Of a DNA stretch of 41,277 nucleotides, positions 1 through 6,778 are shown one piece after another. Source of the stretch: an uncultured Oscillospiraceae bacterium (GTDB lineage: Bacteria > Bacillota > Clostridia > Oscillospirales > Ruminococcaceae); assembly GCA_934232845.1 (NCBI GenBank), contig CAKQGD010000009.1, forward strand, positions 1-41,277, given 5' to 3'. Position numbers and translations under genes: made by a program. How positions within the stretch are numbered: position 1 is the first letter of the stretch; each line of letters starts with the position of its first letter. Below the pieces are notes generated by a model. The model did not search any database, was not told the origin of the DNA, and worked only from the letters and a program-made list of their open reading frames with translations.

Positions 1-105
1 TGCGCGAGGCTGCGCCACGTGGCAGGCACCCAGTGGGGCAACAAGAAATACATGAACATGAAGCACTTGGAGGCGGTCATGGACGACGCCTCCGTTGCCG
101 GCTGA
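1..105 (+). CDS. C-terminal end of an unidentified GC-rich gene (5' truncated by window)
   Basis: The first frame is open from base 1 to a TGA at 103-105 and encodes 34 residues ending in KHLEAVMDDASVAG. Its GC content is about 62 percent (65 of 105 bases), clearly higher than the genes that follow. The stop codon lies in a hairpin (CCGGCTGA at 98-105, TCAGCCGG at 112-119) with no T-run after it. The composition would fit a recently arrived element such as an insertion sequence from a high-GC donor. I do not recognise the family from this short tail, and the mobile-element idea is inference only. Confidence 0.4.
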   Translation, partial: CARLRHVAGTQWGNKKYMNMKHLEAVMDDASVAG

Positions 106-245
106 CTTCACTCAGCCGGAGTCTGCAAACAAATTTGCGCATAAATCTTGACGGGACCGGGAATTCGAATTCAGCCGAATCGCCTTGAACTTTGTTTCGA
201 TAAAAGTGAAAGGATTCTCTAATCGAAACCGCATATGATAAGAAG

Positions 246-290
246 AAAGACAGATACAGCGAAACGCGTCGGTATCTGTCTTTTTTATTT
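246..290 (+). terminator. Rho-independent terminator
   Basis: A 12-bp stem (AAAGACAGATAC at 246-257 with GTATCTGTCTTT at 272-283) closes a 14-nt loop and runs into TTTTTTATTTTTT. It ends transcription coming from the left edge of the window and insulates the gene at 444. Confidence 0.85.
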
Positions 291-356
291 TTTGGGAGAA
301 CTGATATAATGCCGAAGATTAAAGATAACGTATAAGTCCTATTTACAGTTTGTCTG

Positions 357-385
357 TGGAAAGTTCGACGCGCCTATGATATAAT
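357..385 (+). promoter_or_regulatory. Probable sigma-A promoter of the 444-3743 operon
   Basis: A perfect TATAAT -10 lies at 380-385. The best -35 at 17 bp spacing is TGGAAA (357-362), which is weak. The first start codon is at 444, giving a leader of about 50 nt. Confidence 0.45.
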
Positions 386-443
386 ACTTTTTAAGCTTTC
401 TTTTATGCCACCTTTTATGTTCTATGAAATGAGGTTTTTCCTT

Positions 444-1532
444 ATGAAAAAAAGAAGTTTTTCGGTCTTTGCGGCGTTAATTCTTTTGGCTGGCTGTACC
501 GGACAGCCTGTTTCGTCTTCGTCTGAAAACTCTGTGCAGGAAAATTCAGAGGTTTCAGAACTGCCTGATGATCCAGCAGTGCTTGGAACCGTTTATGGAA
601 AAGAAGTTCCCTATACGGATTATCGCCTGTATCTTGACCTGAATGATGTGGGATATCAACAGCAGCTTCGTCAGGAAATGGCATTTACTTATTTTCTTGA
701 AACCAAAATGAAGGAAAAAAACATCTTATTTGATGAGGCGGCTTTTGAGACATATGCCGCGGAACAGTATTATACGGAGATGCTTTCACAGCCGCGTCTG
801 ATTGACGAAATAGAAGCGGCTGCTTCTGCGACGGGGCTGATGGTGGATGGAATGAATTTGGCCCTTTTCGAGGGATACCGTCAATCCTATGACATTATGC
901 GGCTTGGGGATTTTTATGCAGAAGAGTATGTTTCAGATACGCCGCTGTCTGAAGAACTGGATGAACAGAAACGAGAGGAAGAAAGTATTCAATATGCAAA
1001 CGAAAAGCTTTCTGTTCTTCTGGAGGAATTCAACAGTACAGCAGAGTTTCCGGAGGATGGAAATACCGATATTCTTTGTACAATCGGAGAAAAAGAGATT
1101 CCGCTCGAGGACCGTCATAAAGCATATACGGTTTTAGCCATTGCACGAGCACGAATTAGTCTTGTGGATGCGATCTTAATTGGAAAAGGGATGGCCCACG
1201 AGATGGAGCAGGCGGGTTTTGAGCCTGACATTTTTGAATTTGAAACACAGCTGAACGAGTATCTTGAGAAGCTTAAATCAGATGAAACCTTTTTTGCAGC
1301 GTATGACGATTTTTTAAAAAAGCAGGACAGAACTCTTTCCCAAGCATTGGAGTCTATGCGATGCACGACTATGATTATGGCAGCGATGGAACAGCCATAT
1401 TACGACTTTATATCCGAACAGTATGAAAATCTGCTGGAGGACGAAAAAACGACCTATACATTAGATGAATATTATACACAGCGCTGTGAGGCGCTTTATG
1501 GAGAATGTATTCCCGTGAATCCTCTTGGCTGA
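444..1532 (+). CDS. Lipoprotein with SurA/PrsA-like N-terminal region (possible foldase or chaperone)
   Basis: The 362-residue product begins MKKRSFSVFAALILLAGC, a signal peptide with lipobox LAGC and Cys18 as the expected lipidation site, so it should be anchored outside the membrane. The start is ATG 444, preceded by GAGG at 431-434. An upstream ATG at 405 would put extra residues before the signal peptide and was rejected. A Ser/Glu-rich linker follows the Cys. The next region (VLGTVYGKEVPYTDYRLYL) and the long acidic helical body resemble SurA-type chaperone N-domains. No parvulin PPIase domain is evident, so catalytic isomerase activity is doubtful. It is first in a run with cwlD and radA, 108 bp upstream of cwlD. 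The family assignment is inference from architecture. Confidence 0.6.
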   Translation: MKKRSFSVFAALILLAGCTGQPVSSSSENSVQENSEVSELPDDPAVLGTVYGKEVPYTDYRLYLDLNDVGYQQQLRQEMAFTYFLETKMKEKNILFDEAAFETYAAEQYYTEMLSQPRLIDEIEAAASATGLMVDGMNLALFEGYRQSYDIMRLGDFYAEEYVSDTPLSEELDEQKREEESIQYANEKLSVLLEEFNSTAEFPEDGNTDILCTIGEKEIPLEDRHKAYTVLAIARARISLVDAILIGKGMAHEMEQAGFEPDIFEFETQLNEYLEKLKSDETFFAAYDDFLKKQDRTLSQALESMRCTTMIMAAMEQPYYDFISEQYENLLEDEKTTYTLDEYYTQRCEALYGECIPVNPLG

Positions 1533-1640
1533 TTGTAAACGTATCATTCTGTATTTTTCAGGAAAACCCGGTGAAGGAATGAGCCCCGCCCCTATGTGCA
1601 TAGAAATATGACATGCAGTGGGAAAGGGGAGTAGGCCTCT

Positions 1641-2360
1641 TTGAAAAAATATACTTGGACTGTCTTTTTCTGCATGGCGGCATGTACGGCTGCGGTTACG
1701 GCAGGAATCGGCTCATATCGTGCCGTTACTGCGGCCGCAAAAAACGGGTCTGTTTTTTCACAGTCACAGCGTTTAATCTTAGATGCGGGACACGGAGGTT
1801 TTGATGGCGGTGCGACCGGAACAAATGGGGTTTTGGAAAAAGATATCAATCTTGCTGTGACACAAAAAACGGCATCTCTTTCCAGACTTCTCGGATTTTC
1901 AGTCGAAACCGTTCGAAACGAAGATGTTTCTGTAAACGACGAAGGGCTTTCGACGCTGCGTGAGAAAAAAGTTTCCGACATCCATAATCGGCTGGCTCTG
2001 ACAAAACGATATCCGGATGCGATTTTCGTCAGTATTCATCAAAATTTTTTCCCGCAGTCATCCTGTAAGGGAACACAGGTTTTTTATAGCGTGAATCATC
2101 CTGCGGGAGAGCATTTGGCAAAGTGCCTGCAGAAAGGGATCGTCTCTTTTCTGCAGCCGGACAATAGCCGGGCAATTAAGCCGGCGGAAAAAAATCTTTA
2201 TATTTTGTATCACGCAAAAACTCCGGCGTTGTTGATTGAATGCGGCTTTTTATCCAATGCGGAAGAATGTGAACTCCTGTGTACAGAAAAATATCAACAG
2301 GAGCTTGCATTTGGCATTGTATGCTCGCTGTTGGAGGGAATTCGTCAGACAGATGCATAA
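1641..2360 (+). CDS. cwlD: N-acetylmuramoyl-L-alanine amidase, CwlD type
   Basis: This 239-residue protein has an N-terminal membrane/signal segment (about residues 5-25) and one Amidase_3 domain. Zinc and catalytic residues are visible as H51 (LDAGHGG), E66 (LEKDIN), H133 (SIHQN) and E200 (LLIECGFLSN). Amidase_3 enzymes cleave the amide bond between MurNAc and L-Ala. B. subtilis CwlD has the same size and layout and makes muramic delta-lactam in the spore cortex, which fits a spore former. The start is TTG 1641, chosen because GGAAAGGGGAG (1621-1631) sits 9 nt upstream. It lies 12 bp before radA and is probably co-transcribed with it. No SH3 or SPOR cell-wall-binding module is present, as expected for CwlD. 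A general autolysin role cannot be excluded. Confidence 0.8.
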   Translation: MKKYTWTVFFCMAACTAAVTAGIGSYRAVTAAAKNGSVFSQSQRLILDAGHGGFDGGATGTNGVLEKDINLAVTQKTASLSRLLGFSVETVRNEDVSVNDEGLSTLREKKVSDIHNRLALTKRYPDAIFVSIHQNFFPQSSCKGTQVFYSVNHPAGEHLAKCLQKGIVSFLQPDNSRAIKPAEKNLYILYHAKTPALLIECGFLSNAEECELLCTEKYQQELAFGIVCSLLEGIRQTDA

Positions 2361-2372
2361 GAAAGGATTAAA

Positions 2373-3743
2373 ATGACAAAGGTCAAAAAAATTTATATCT
2401 GCACTGAATGCGGTTATGAATCGGCCAAATGGCTCGGAAAATGTCCGGAATGCGGAAGCTGGAATACGCTTACGGAAGAAATTCGCAGTGAAGAGATAAA
2501 AAAATCCGTATCAGCTGTGTCTTTTTCCCAAGTTCCCGCGGCATCGGTAAAATCGCTTCATCAGATCGATTCGGGAGAGGAAATTCGCCACATTACGGGA
2601 ATTGATGAGCTTGACCGTGTGCTCGGGGGAGGATTGGTGCCCGGATCTGTGGTGCTGCTCAGCGGAGACCCCGGCATCGGAAAATCCACACTTCTTCTCC
2701 AAATGTGCAGTCCTCTTTCCAAAATGCTTCGGATTTTATATGTCACGGGAGAGGAAAGTGCGCGTCAGATTAAAATGCGGGCGCTTCGTCTTGGAATTCA
2801 GAATGAAAATCTTTTGATTTGCGCGTCAACCGATATGCACCGCATTCTCTCTGCGATAGAAAAAGAAAAACCGCAGTTTGTTGTGATTGATTCGATTCAG
2901 ACGATGAACCTTGCTGAAATTTCTTCTTCGTCGGGCAGCGTTTCTCAGATCAGAGAATGTACGCAGTTTTTGATACGCGCGGCAAAGGAATGGGAAATTC
3001 CGATGTTCCTCGTCGGGCATGTGAACAAGGATGGGGCCATTGCGGGGCCTAAAGTTCTTGAACATATGGTGGATGCAGTTTTATATTTTGAAGGAGAGAG
3101 AAATCTTTCCTATCGTATTTTGCGCGCCGTAAAAAATCGATATGGCTCGACCAACGAAATAGGAGTCTTTGAGATGCGGGAATCCGGGCTGGTACAAGTC
3201 GAAAACCCGTCGATGATGCTGCTTTCCGGTCGGCCGGAAAGTGTGTCCGGCACCTGTGTTACCAGCGTAATCGAGGGAAGCCGTCCAATTCTTGCGGAAA
3301 TTCAGGCGCTTGTATGCAAAAGCGGATATTCCGTTCCGCGTCGTACCGCAAATGGCATCGATTTTAATCGAGTGGCAATGTTAATGGCAGTTTTAGAAAA
3401 ACGATGCGGGTATTATATGAGTACGCTGGATGCTTACCTCAATGTGGTGGGTGGGCTTAGACTGGATGAGCCCTCCAGCGATCTGGCAGTTGTTCTGGCT
3501 TTAATGTCAAATCTGACGGACAAGCCGATTGATCAGGATCTGGTTGCATTCGGAGAAGTAGGGCTTGCCGGAGAGGTGCGGGCGGTGGGAAAAGCTGCCG
3601 CTCGGATTGCCGAAGCATATCGCCTTGGCTTTCGCAGAATTATGATTCCCGCTTTTAATGAAGCGGAAATTCGCATAGAACAGTATCCCGGATTAGAGCT
3701 CATACCTGTCAAAAGCATCCGTGCCCTCCGTGACAGGCTCTGA
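2373..3743 (+). CDS. radA: DNA repair protein RadA/Sms
   Basis: The 456-residue length is typical of RadA, a RecA-like helicase that helps process recombination intermediates and branch migration. An N-terminal C4 zinc finger is formed by C10, C13, C24 and C27. A RecA-type ATPase follows, with Walker A GDPGIGKST at 98-106. The RadA-specific KNRYG motif is present (VKNRYGSTNEIGVFEM), and a C-terminal Lon-protease-like domain closes the protein. Start ATG 2373 follows AGAAAGGA. The last 51 bp overlap, tail to tail, the small minus-strand gene at 3693-3887. The hairpin at its end (3737-3754) has no T-run, so its terminator is not obvious. Confidence 0.95.
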   Translation: MTKVKKIYICTECGYESAKWLGKCPECGSWNTLTEEIRSEEIKKSVSAVSFSQVPAASVKSLHQIDSGEEIRHITGIDELDRVLGGGLVPGSVVLLSGDPGIGKSTLLLQMCSPLSKMLRILYVTGEESARQIKMRALRLGIQNENLLICASTDMHRILSAIEKEKPQFVVIDSIQTMNLAEISSSSGSVSQIRECTQFLIRAAKEWEIPMFLVGHVNKDGAIAGPKVLEHMVDAVLYFEGERNLSYRILRAVKNRYGSTNEIGVFEMRESGLVQVENPSMMLLSGRPESVSGTCVTSVIEGSRPILAEIQALVCKSGYSVPRRTANGIDFNRVAMLMAVLEKRCGYYMSTLDAYLNVVGGLRLDEPSSDLAVVLALMSNLTDKPIDQDLVAFGEVGLAGEVRAVGKAAARIAEAYRLGFRRIMIPAFNEAEIRIEQYPGLELIPVKSIRALRDRL

Positions 3744-3887
3744 ATTTTCAGAGCAGGGAACAAAGTAAATACAATCATCGGTGCTGCTTGCAGTCATGCC
3801 GGCGGGCCGGATTGCTTCGCCCAGATGGCAGTATCCGTCTTTTTGATATAAACAAGGATCACTGCAATGAATGGGAAATAAATTCAA
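3693..3887 (-). CDS. Small Cys-rich protein of a clostridial family (64 aa)
   Basis: It reads from TTG 3887 to 3693 and begins NLFPIHCSDPCLYQKDGYC. Cysteines at 8, 12, 20, 39 and 45 suggest a small metal-binding or zinc-ribbon-like fold. Short clostridial proteins with the pattern C-x3-C-x-Y-Q-K-D-G-x-C are common and often carry uninformative or misleading names; their function is unknown to me. The TTG start is supported by GGAGGTG located 9 nt upstream, and the longer open frame to 4037 lacks such a site. The gene is antisense to the last 51 bp of radA, so the two mRNAs could pair at their 3' ends. Its upstream region is shared with the divergent xer promoter. Confidence 0.7.
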   Translation of the reverse strand: MNLFPIHCSDPCLYQKDGYCHLGEAIRPAGMTASSTDDCIYFVPCSENSEPVTEGTDAFDRYEL

Positions 3888-3981
3888 AGTGAAAACACCT
3901 CCGCGGATTAGTATCTGCAAAAGGAAAAGAAAACATTCTTGAAAATTCAAACATTCATGCATGCCGCGAGTATATTCGGCA

Positions 3982-4010
3982 TTGACATTCTTCGGGGGAA
4001 GAAGTATGAT
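3982..4010 (+). promoter_or_regulatory. Sigma-A promoter of the xer recombinase gene
   Basis: TTGACA (3982-3987), a 17-bp spacer and TATGAT (4005-4010) give a near-consensus promoter. Transcription should start near 4017, immediately before the palindrome at 4022-4049. Confidence 0.8.
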
Positions 4011-4021
4011 AAAATAATCAT

Positions 4022-4049
4022 ATTTCGCTAAATACAAATTTAGCGAAAT
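4022..4049. repeat. 28-bp palindrome in the xer leader; candidate dif-like site or operator
   Basis: ATTTCGCTAAAT (4022-4033) and ATTTAGCGAAAT (4038-4049) are exact inverted arms around ACAA. Read as 11-6-11 (centre TACAAA, 4033-4038), the total is 28 bp, the size and layout of a Xer recombination site. It sits between the promoter and the ribosome binding site GGGGAGGA (4053-4060). The structure is seen directly. Its function is inferred and could instead be operator or mRNA hairpin. Confidence 0.55.
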
Positions 4050-4068
4050 TAAGGGGAGGAAGCAAGCT

Positions 4069-5094
4069 TTGATTTCATCTAAAAATGTTCGGTCACAGTA
4101 TGCGCCTTTTTCAGATGCCCCCGAAGTTTTGCGTGAATTCTTAAATTATATGCTTACAATTCGAGGACGTTCGCCGCGCACGGTAGATGGATATTATATT
4201 GAGATTCGTACGTTTTTGCGCTATTTAAAGCTTTGCAAAACCCATTCAATATCGGATGAATCGATAGAACATTTTCGTACAATACCGATTTATGATGTAA
4301 CACTCGATATGATTCGCTCAGTCAAGTTATTGGATGTATATGCCTATTTGAATTTTGTGCATACTCAGCTTGGCAATGATGCTTCTGCACGTGCCAGAAA
4401 AACCACAGCGCTTCGTTCGTTTTATCATTATCTCTCTGTGAAGGCCAATTACTTAGATGATAATCCGCTAAAAAATCTGGAAACACCCAGTATCAAAAAA
4501 TCACTTCCCAAATACCTTACGCTCGAACAAAGCAAACAGCTTTTGAAAAGCGCCTCTCCCAACGGCGCTGCTGATGTGCTTCCCTCTTCTTCCAGAGAAT
4601 TTTGCATGCTGACCTTGTTTTTAAACTGCGGGATGCGCCTTTCCGAGTTGGTAGGTATCAATCTTGAAGATATTCGTGACGACAGAAGCCTTTATCTGCT
4701 CGGTAAGGGAAACAAAGAACGCACAGTATATCTCAATGATGCCTGTTTGGACTCCATTCGCCGATATCTTTCCGATACATCAGAGCTAAAGCGTCAGGAC
4801 AATGCTCTTTTTGTCGGCCGCACAGGGAAACGCCTCTCTCCGCGCCGTGTGGAACAGTTGGTGGAGCAAGCTTTAAAGAACGCGGGACTTGCTCAAAATG
4901 GTATTACACCGCACAAACTCCGCCATACGGCTGCTACGCTTCTGTACCAATACGGGCATGTAGATATTCGGATCTTAAAAGAGCTGCTGGGACATGTCAG
5001 CTTGTCAACAACAGAGATCTATACACATGTTTCTAATGTACAGCTCGAGGATGCGGCGGAGTGCTCTCCCCTTTCAGAATTCGGGAAGAAATAA
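4069..5094 (+). CDS. Xer-family tyrosine recombinase
   Basis: This 341-residue recombinase has a SAM-like N-terminal core-binding domain (about 15-125) and a C-terminal catalytic domain (about 145-330). All catalytic residues are present: R190 (CGMRLSEL), K213 (GKGNKER), H282 and R285 (HKLRH), H309 (LLGH) and Y318 (TTEIYTH). It is longer than classical XerC/XerD (about 300 aa) because of an insertion around 55-85, a form common in Clostridia. The expected role is chromosome dimer resolution or site-specific integration. Start TTG 4069 follows GGGGAGGA by 8 nt. No phage or integron genes surround it, which favours a housekeeping Xer. Its end overlaps the convergent spoIIM gene by 21 bp. I leave out a symbol because XerC, XerD and single-recombinase types cannot be separated by eye. 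Confidence 0.88.
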   Translation: MISSKNVRSQYAPFSDAPEVLREFLNYMLTIRGRSPRTVDGYYIEIRTFLRYLKLCKTHSISDESIEHFRTIPIYDVTLDMIRSVKLLDVYAYLNFVHTQLGNDASARARKTTALRSFYHYLSVKANYLDDNPLKNLETPSIKKSLPKYLTLEQSKQLLKSASPNGAADVLPSSSREFCMLTLFLNCGMRLSELVGINLEDIRDDRSLYLLGKGNKERTVYLNDACLDSIRRYLSDTSELKRQDNALFVGRTGKRLSPRRVEQLVEQALKNAGLAQNGITPHKLRHTAATLLYQYGHVDIRILKELLGHVSLSTTEIYTHVSNVQLEDAAECSPLSEFGKK

Positions 5095-5706
5095 ACTTCC
5101 AAACTTTCCAAAGAAAATGGTTTGAGACGCATAACCGACAGCAAGAAGCATCCAATATAGCAGCATAACGGCGCAAAAACGCCCGGAATGAATGGGAGTT
5201 CCCTCTCTTTTAGAGGCTTCATAAAATGCATAGCTGAGTTTACCGGCATCCCGACAAGCAAAAATCAATAAGAAAATAGACCACAGTGTAGTCGGAAATA
5301 ATGTACCGATGATAAGCTTTACAGATTTCATCTGATATTCCGTCAGAATTAGAGATGCGAAAAATCCGAATCCAAGACCTTTAAAAAAGGGAAAGAGCAG
5401 CAGCACCGGTGCGGCGACGGCACAATATCCGCATAGAAAAATTGCGAACAAAAGCAGAGTGTCCGGCAGCATTAAGTGAAAAAATAGCTGTCCCGAAGAC
5501 ATTTGCGGACGCGAAAATATGTAATGCTTTACCGCATTTTTTAAAATGGATGCGGTGTCTCCATCCACGTATCCGAGGGACAGCGCGCCGCATAACACAC
5601 CCATTAAAAATAAACCGCCCAAAAGCAGAAGCTTTTTATCGGGCAAGGTGCTGTGTGTAATGTATTTTTTTCCAAATGTTCCTTTTCCTTTTTTCATCAA
5701 CAACAT
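5074..5706 (-). CDS. spoIIM: Stage II sporulation protein M (SpoIIM family)
   Basis: A 210-residue polytopic membrane protein with about five hydrophobic segments. The central motif FLCGYCAVAAPVLLLFPFFKG matches the SpoIIM/DUF95 pattern of a membrane helix followed by a glycine-rich turn. In B. subtilis SpoIIM joins SpoIID and SpoIIP in the complex that remodels septal peptidoglycan so the mother cell can engulf the forespore. Start ATG 5706 follows GGAGGG with 8 nt spacing. This site is buried in the 3' arm of a long hairpin (5714-5762). It is last in the queA-tgt-yajC-TIGR04086 series, and its 3' end overlaps the xer gene. Confidence 0.8.
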   Translation of the reverse strand: MLLMKKGKGTFGKKYITHSTLPDKKLLLLGGLFLMGVLCGALSLGYVDGDTASILKNAVKHYIFSRPQMSSGQLFFHLMLPDTLLLFAIFLCGYCAVAAPVLLLFPFFKGLGFGFFASLILTEYQMKSVKLIIGTLFPTTLWSIFLLIFACRDAGKLSYAFYEASKREGTPIHSGRFCAVMLLYWMLLAVGYASQTIFFGKFGSLFLPEF

Positions 5707-5713
5707 AATACAA

Positions 5714-5762
5714 GCCCTCCGGCATGTCCTGATATCCTTTTTTCAAGGATATGCCGAGGGGC
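5714..5762 (-). promoter_or_regulatory. Leader hairpin that covers the spoIIM ribosome binding site
   Basis: On the minus strand GCCCCTCGGCAT (5762-5751) can pair with ATGCCGGAGGGC (5725-5714) at 11 of 12 positions, counting one G-T. Nested inside is an alternative hairpin, ATATCCTT and AAGGATAT. The Shine-Dalgarno GGAGGG of spoIIM lies in the 3' arm. There is no T-run, so it does not look like a terminator. Confidence 0.55.
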
Positions 5763-5785
5763 TTATATATTATGCGCAGAGTTTA

Positions 5786-6229
5786 TTAGGAATAATGCAG
5801 GCGTCGCTTACTCTTAGCATTCACTCCGGTTACGCCTCCTACAGCGCCGCCTAAAAGACAGACAATCAGCTTAAAAAGCATTTGTAAGTCAAATGAATCT
5901 GAGAAGAAAAATGATAAAATGAGCAGTACAAGATAAATGCCGAATCCGCTTGCACCGCCGACCAAAAGCCCTCGTGCCCGGATTGCTCTTGCTGCTAAAA
6001 AGCCCGCTGTGATACAGGATACTGCTGTTATAAGCAGTGTGACGGGTTCTAATAGAGAAAGAGGGACATCCGCTTTTGTCAAAAGAAAAGAAAAAAGAAG
6101 TAAAAGAACCGTCAGCAGAAAAAGCCCGGCGGTTACGGATTTTAAAATTTGATACATGTTGGCATGAATGTCTTTTTCTCGTGACGGAGCCGTTTTCTTT
6201 GGACGGCTGCGGGTCTTTCGTTTGTTCAT
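5786..6229 (-). CDS. TIGR04086-type membrane protein
   Basis: The 147-residue product has a basic N-terminus (MNKRKTRSRPKK) and four hydrophobic segments at about 27-50, 62-82, 88-108 and 114-135, ending in a basic tail. Firmicute membrane proteins of this size, next to yajC, are collected in family TIGR04086; their function is not known. Start ATG 6229 follows GGAGAGGGG. It is separated from yajC by the terminator at 6319-6356, so part of its expression may depend on read-through or a promoter I cannot see. Assignment rests on topology and neighbourhood more than on motifs. Confidence 0.65.
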   Translation of the reverse strand: MNKRKTRSRPKKTAPSREKDIHANMYQILKSVTAGLFLLTVLLLLFSFLLTKADVPLSLLEPVTLLITAVSCITAGFLAARAIRARGLLVGGASGFGIYLVLLILSFFFSDSFDLQMLFKLIVCLLGGAVGGVTGVNAKSKRRLHYS

Positions 6230-6318
6230 AGGACGAATTCCCCTCTCCTTTGCATGGTTTGCCTGCGATAAAACCTATGTAATTAAGGAGCAGATTATTC
6301 CCGGTGAACGATGCCAAT

Positions 6319-6356
6319 AAAAAACAGCGTGCGTTTTATAAGGCACGCTGTTTTTT
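6319..6356 (-). terminator. Bidirectional rho-independent terminator after yajC
   Basis: AAAAAACAGCGTGC (6319-6332) and GCACGCTGTTTTTT (6343-6356) form an 8-bp GC-rich stem flanked by A and T runs. It therefore works in either direction. On the minus strand it follows yajC. Confidence 0.85.
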
Positions 6357-6366
6357 GGGGGATATT

Positions 6367-6708
6367 TTACTTTTTCTTCGAGGAAGCGCCGGAGGCTTTT
6401 GCTTCTTTTGCTTTTTCCTCGGCGGTTACATCCCGGGAAATTGCGCCGCGCAGAATACGCAGACGCATGCGGTCCGATCCGGATTCAATTACAATGGTGT
6501 CGTCTTTCATGCTGACGACAATACCAACAATGCCGCCGATTGTGACAACCTCATCACCGATTTCAAGCTCGGCTCTCATTTTTTCTTCGCCCTTGGTGCG
6601 CTTTCTCTGGGGAATAATCAAGAGCGCATAGACAACCACAAGCATCATAACCAACATGATGGTGGAACCCCATGTGGAGGTTGTCGTTTCAAGCATTAAA
6701 TTCGTCAT
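6367..6708 (-). CDS. yajC: Preprotein translocase subunit YajC
   Basis: A 113-residue protein with one N-terminal membrane helix (about residues 16-33, TIMLVMMLVVVYALLIIP) followed by the YajC signature PQRKRTKGEEKM and a small cytosolic beta domain (EIGDEVVTIGGIVGIV). YajC associates with SecDF-YidC and assists protein export. Start ATG 6708 is set by GGGAGGG 10 nt upstream; an in-frame extension to 6843 runs into tgt and lacks a site. The C-terminus is Lys/Ala-rich. The gene follows tgt directly, the standard queA-tgt-yajC order. Confidence 0.92.
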   Translation of the reverse strand: MTNLMLETTTSTWGSTIMLVMMLVVVYALLIIPQRKRTKGEEKMRAELEIGDEVVTIGGIVGIVVSMKDDTIVIESGSDRMRLRILRGAISRDVTAEEKAKEAKASGASSKKK

Positions 6709-6778
6709 TTTCTTGTTCCCTCCCAAAAAGTTAAAATCATTGTAACATAAATTTTCCTCTGAATCAATGGATAAATGG

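Larger units (their letters stand above)
106..443. other. Intergenic region, 338 bp
   Basis: No full-length gene is visible. It holds half of the hairpin at 98-119, a terminator at 246-290 and a promoter near 357-385. One short open frame (152-238) ends in TGA TAA just before the terminator. It could be the remnant of a gene cut by an insertion, but I cannot identify it. A second TATAAT is present at 305-310 without a convincing -35. Confidence 0.5.

Noticed and set aside
152..238. Short open frame before the terminator at 246
   Set aside because: No start codon with a ribosome binding site and no recognisable motif; noted only as a possible remnant.
1591..1640. Sigma-E promoter for cwlD (CATAGAAA at 1599-1606)
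   Set aside because: No matching -35 at 14 bp spacing.
3737..3754. Hairpin at the end of radA (GCTCTGA...TCAGAGC) as a terminator
   Set aside because: Seven-base stem but no T-run on either strand.
4022..4049. Palindrome as a LexA/SOS box
   Set aside because: Does not resemble the Firmicute GAAC-N4-GTTC box.
5889..6317. Minus-strand frame of 142 codons
   Set aside because: Overlaps the TIGR04086-type gene out of frame. The rival frame has four clean membrane helices and a ribosome binding site.
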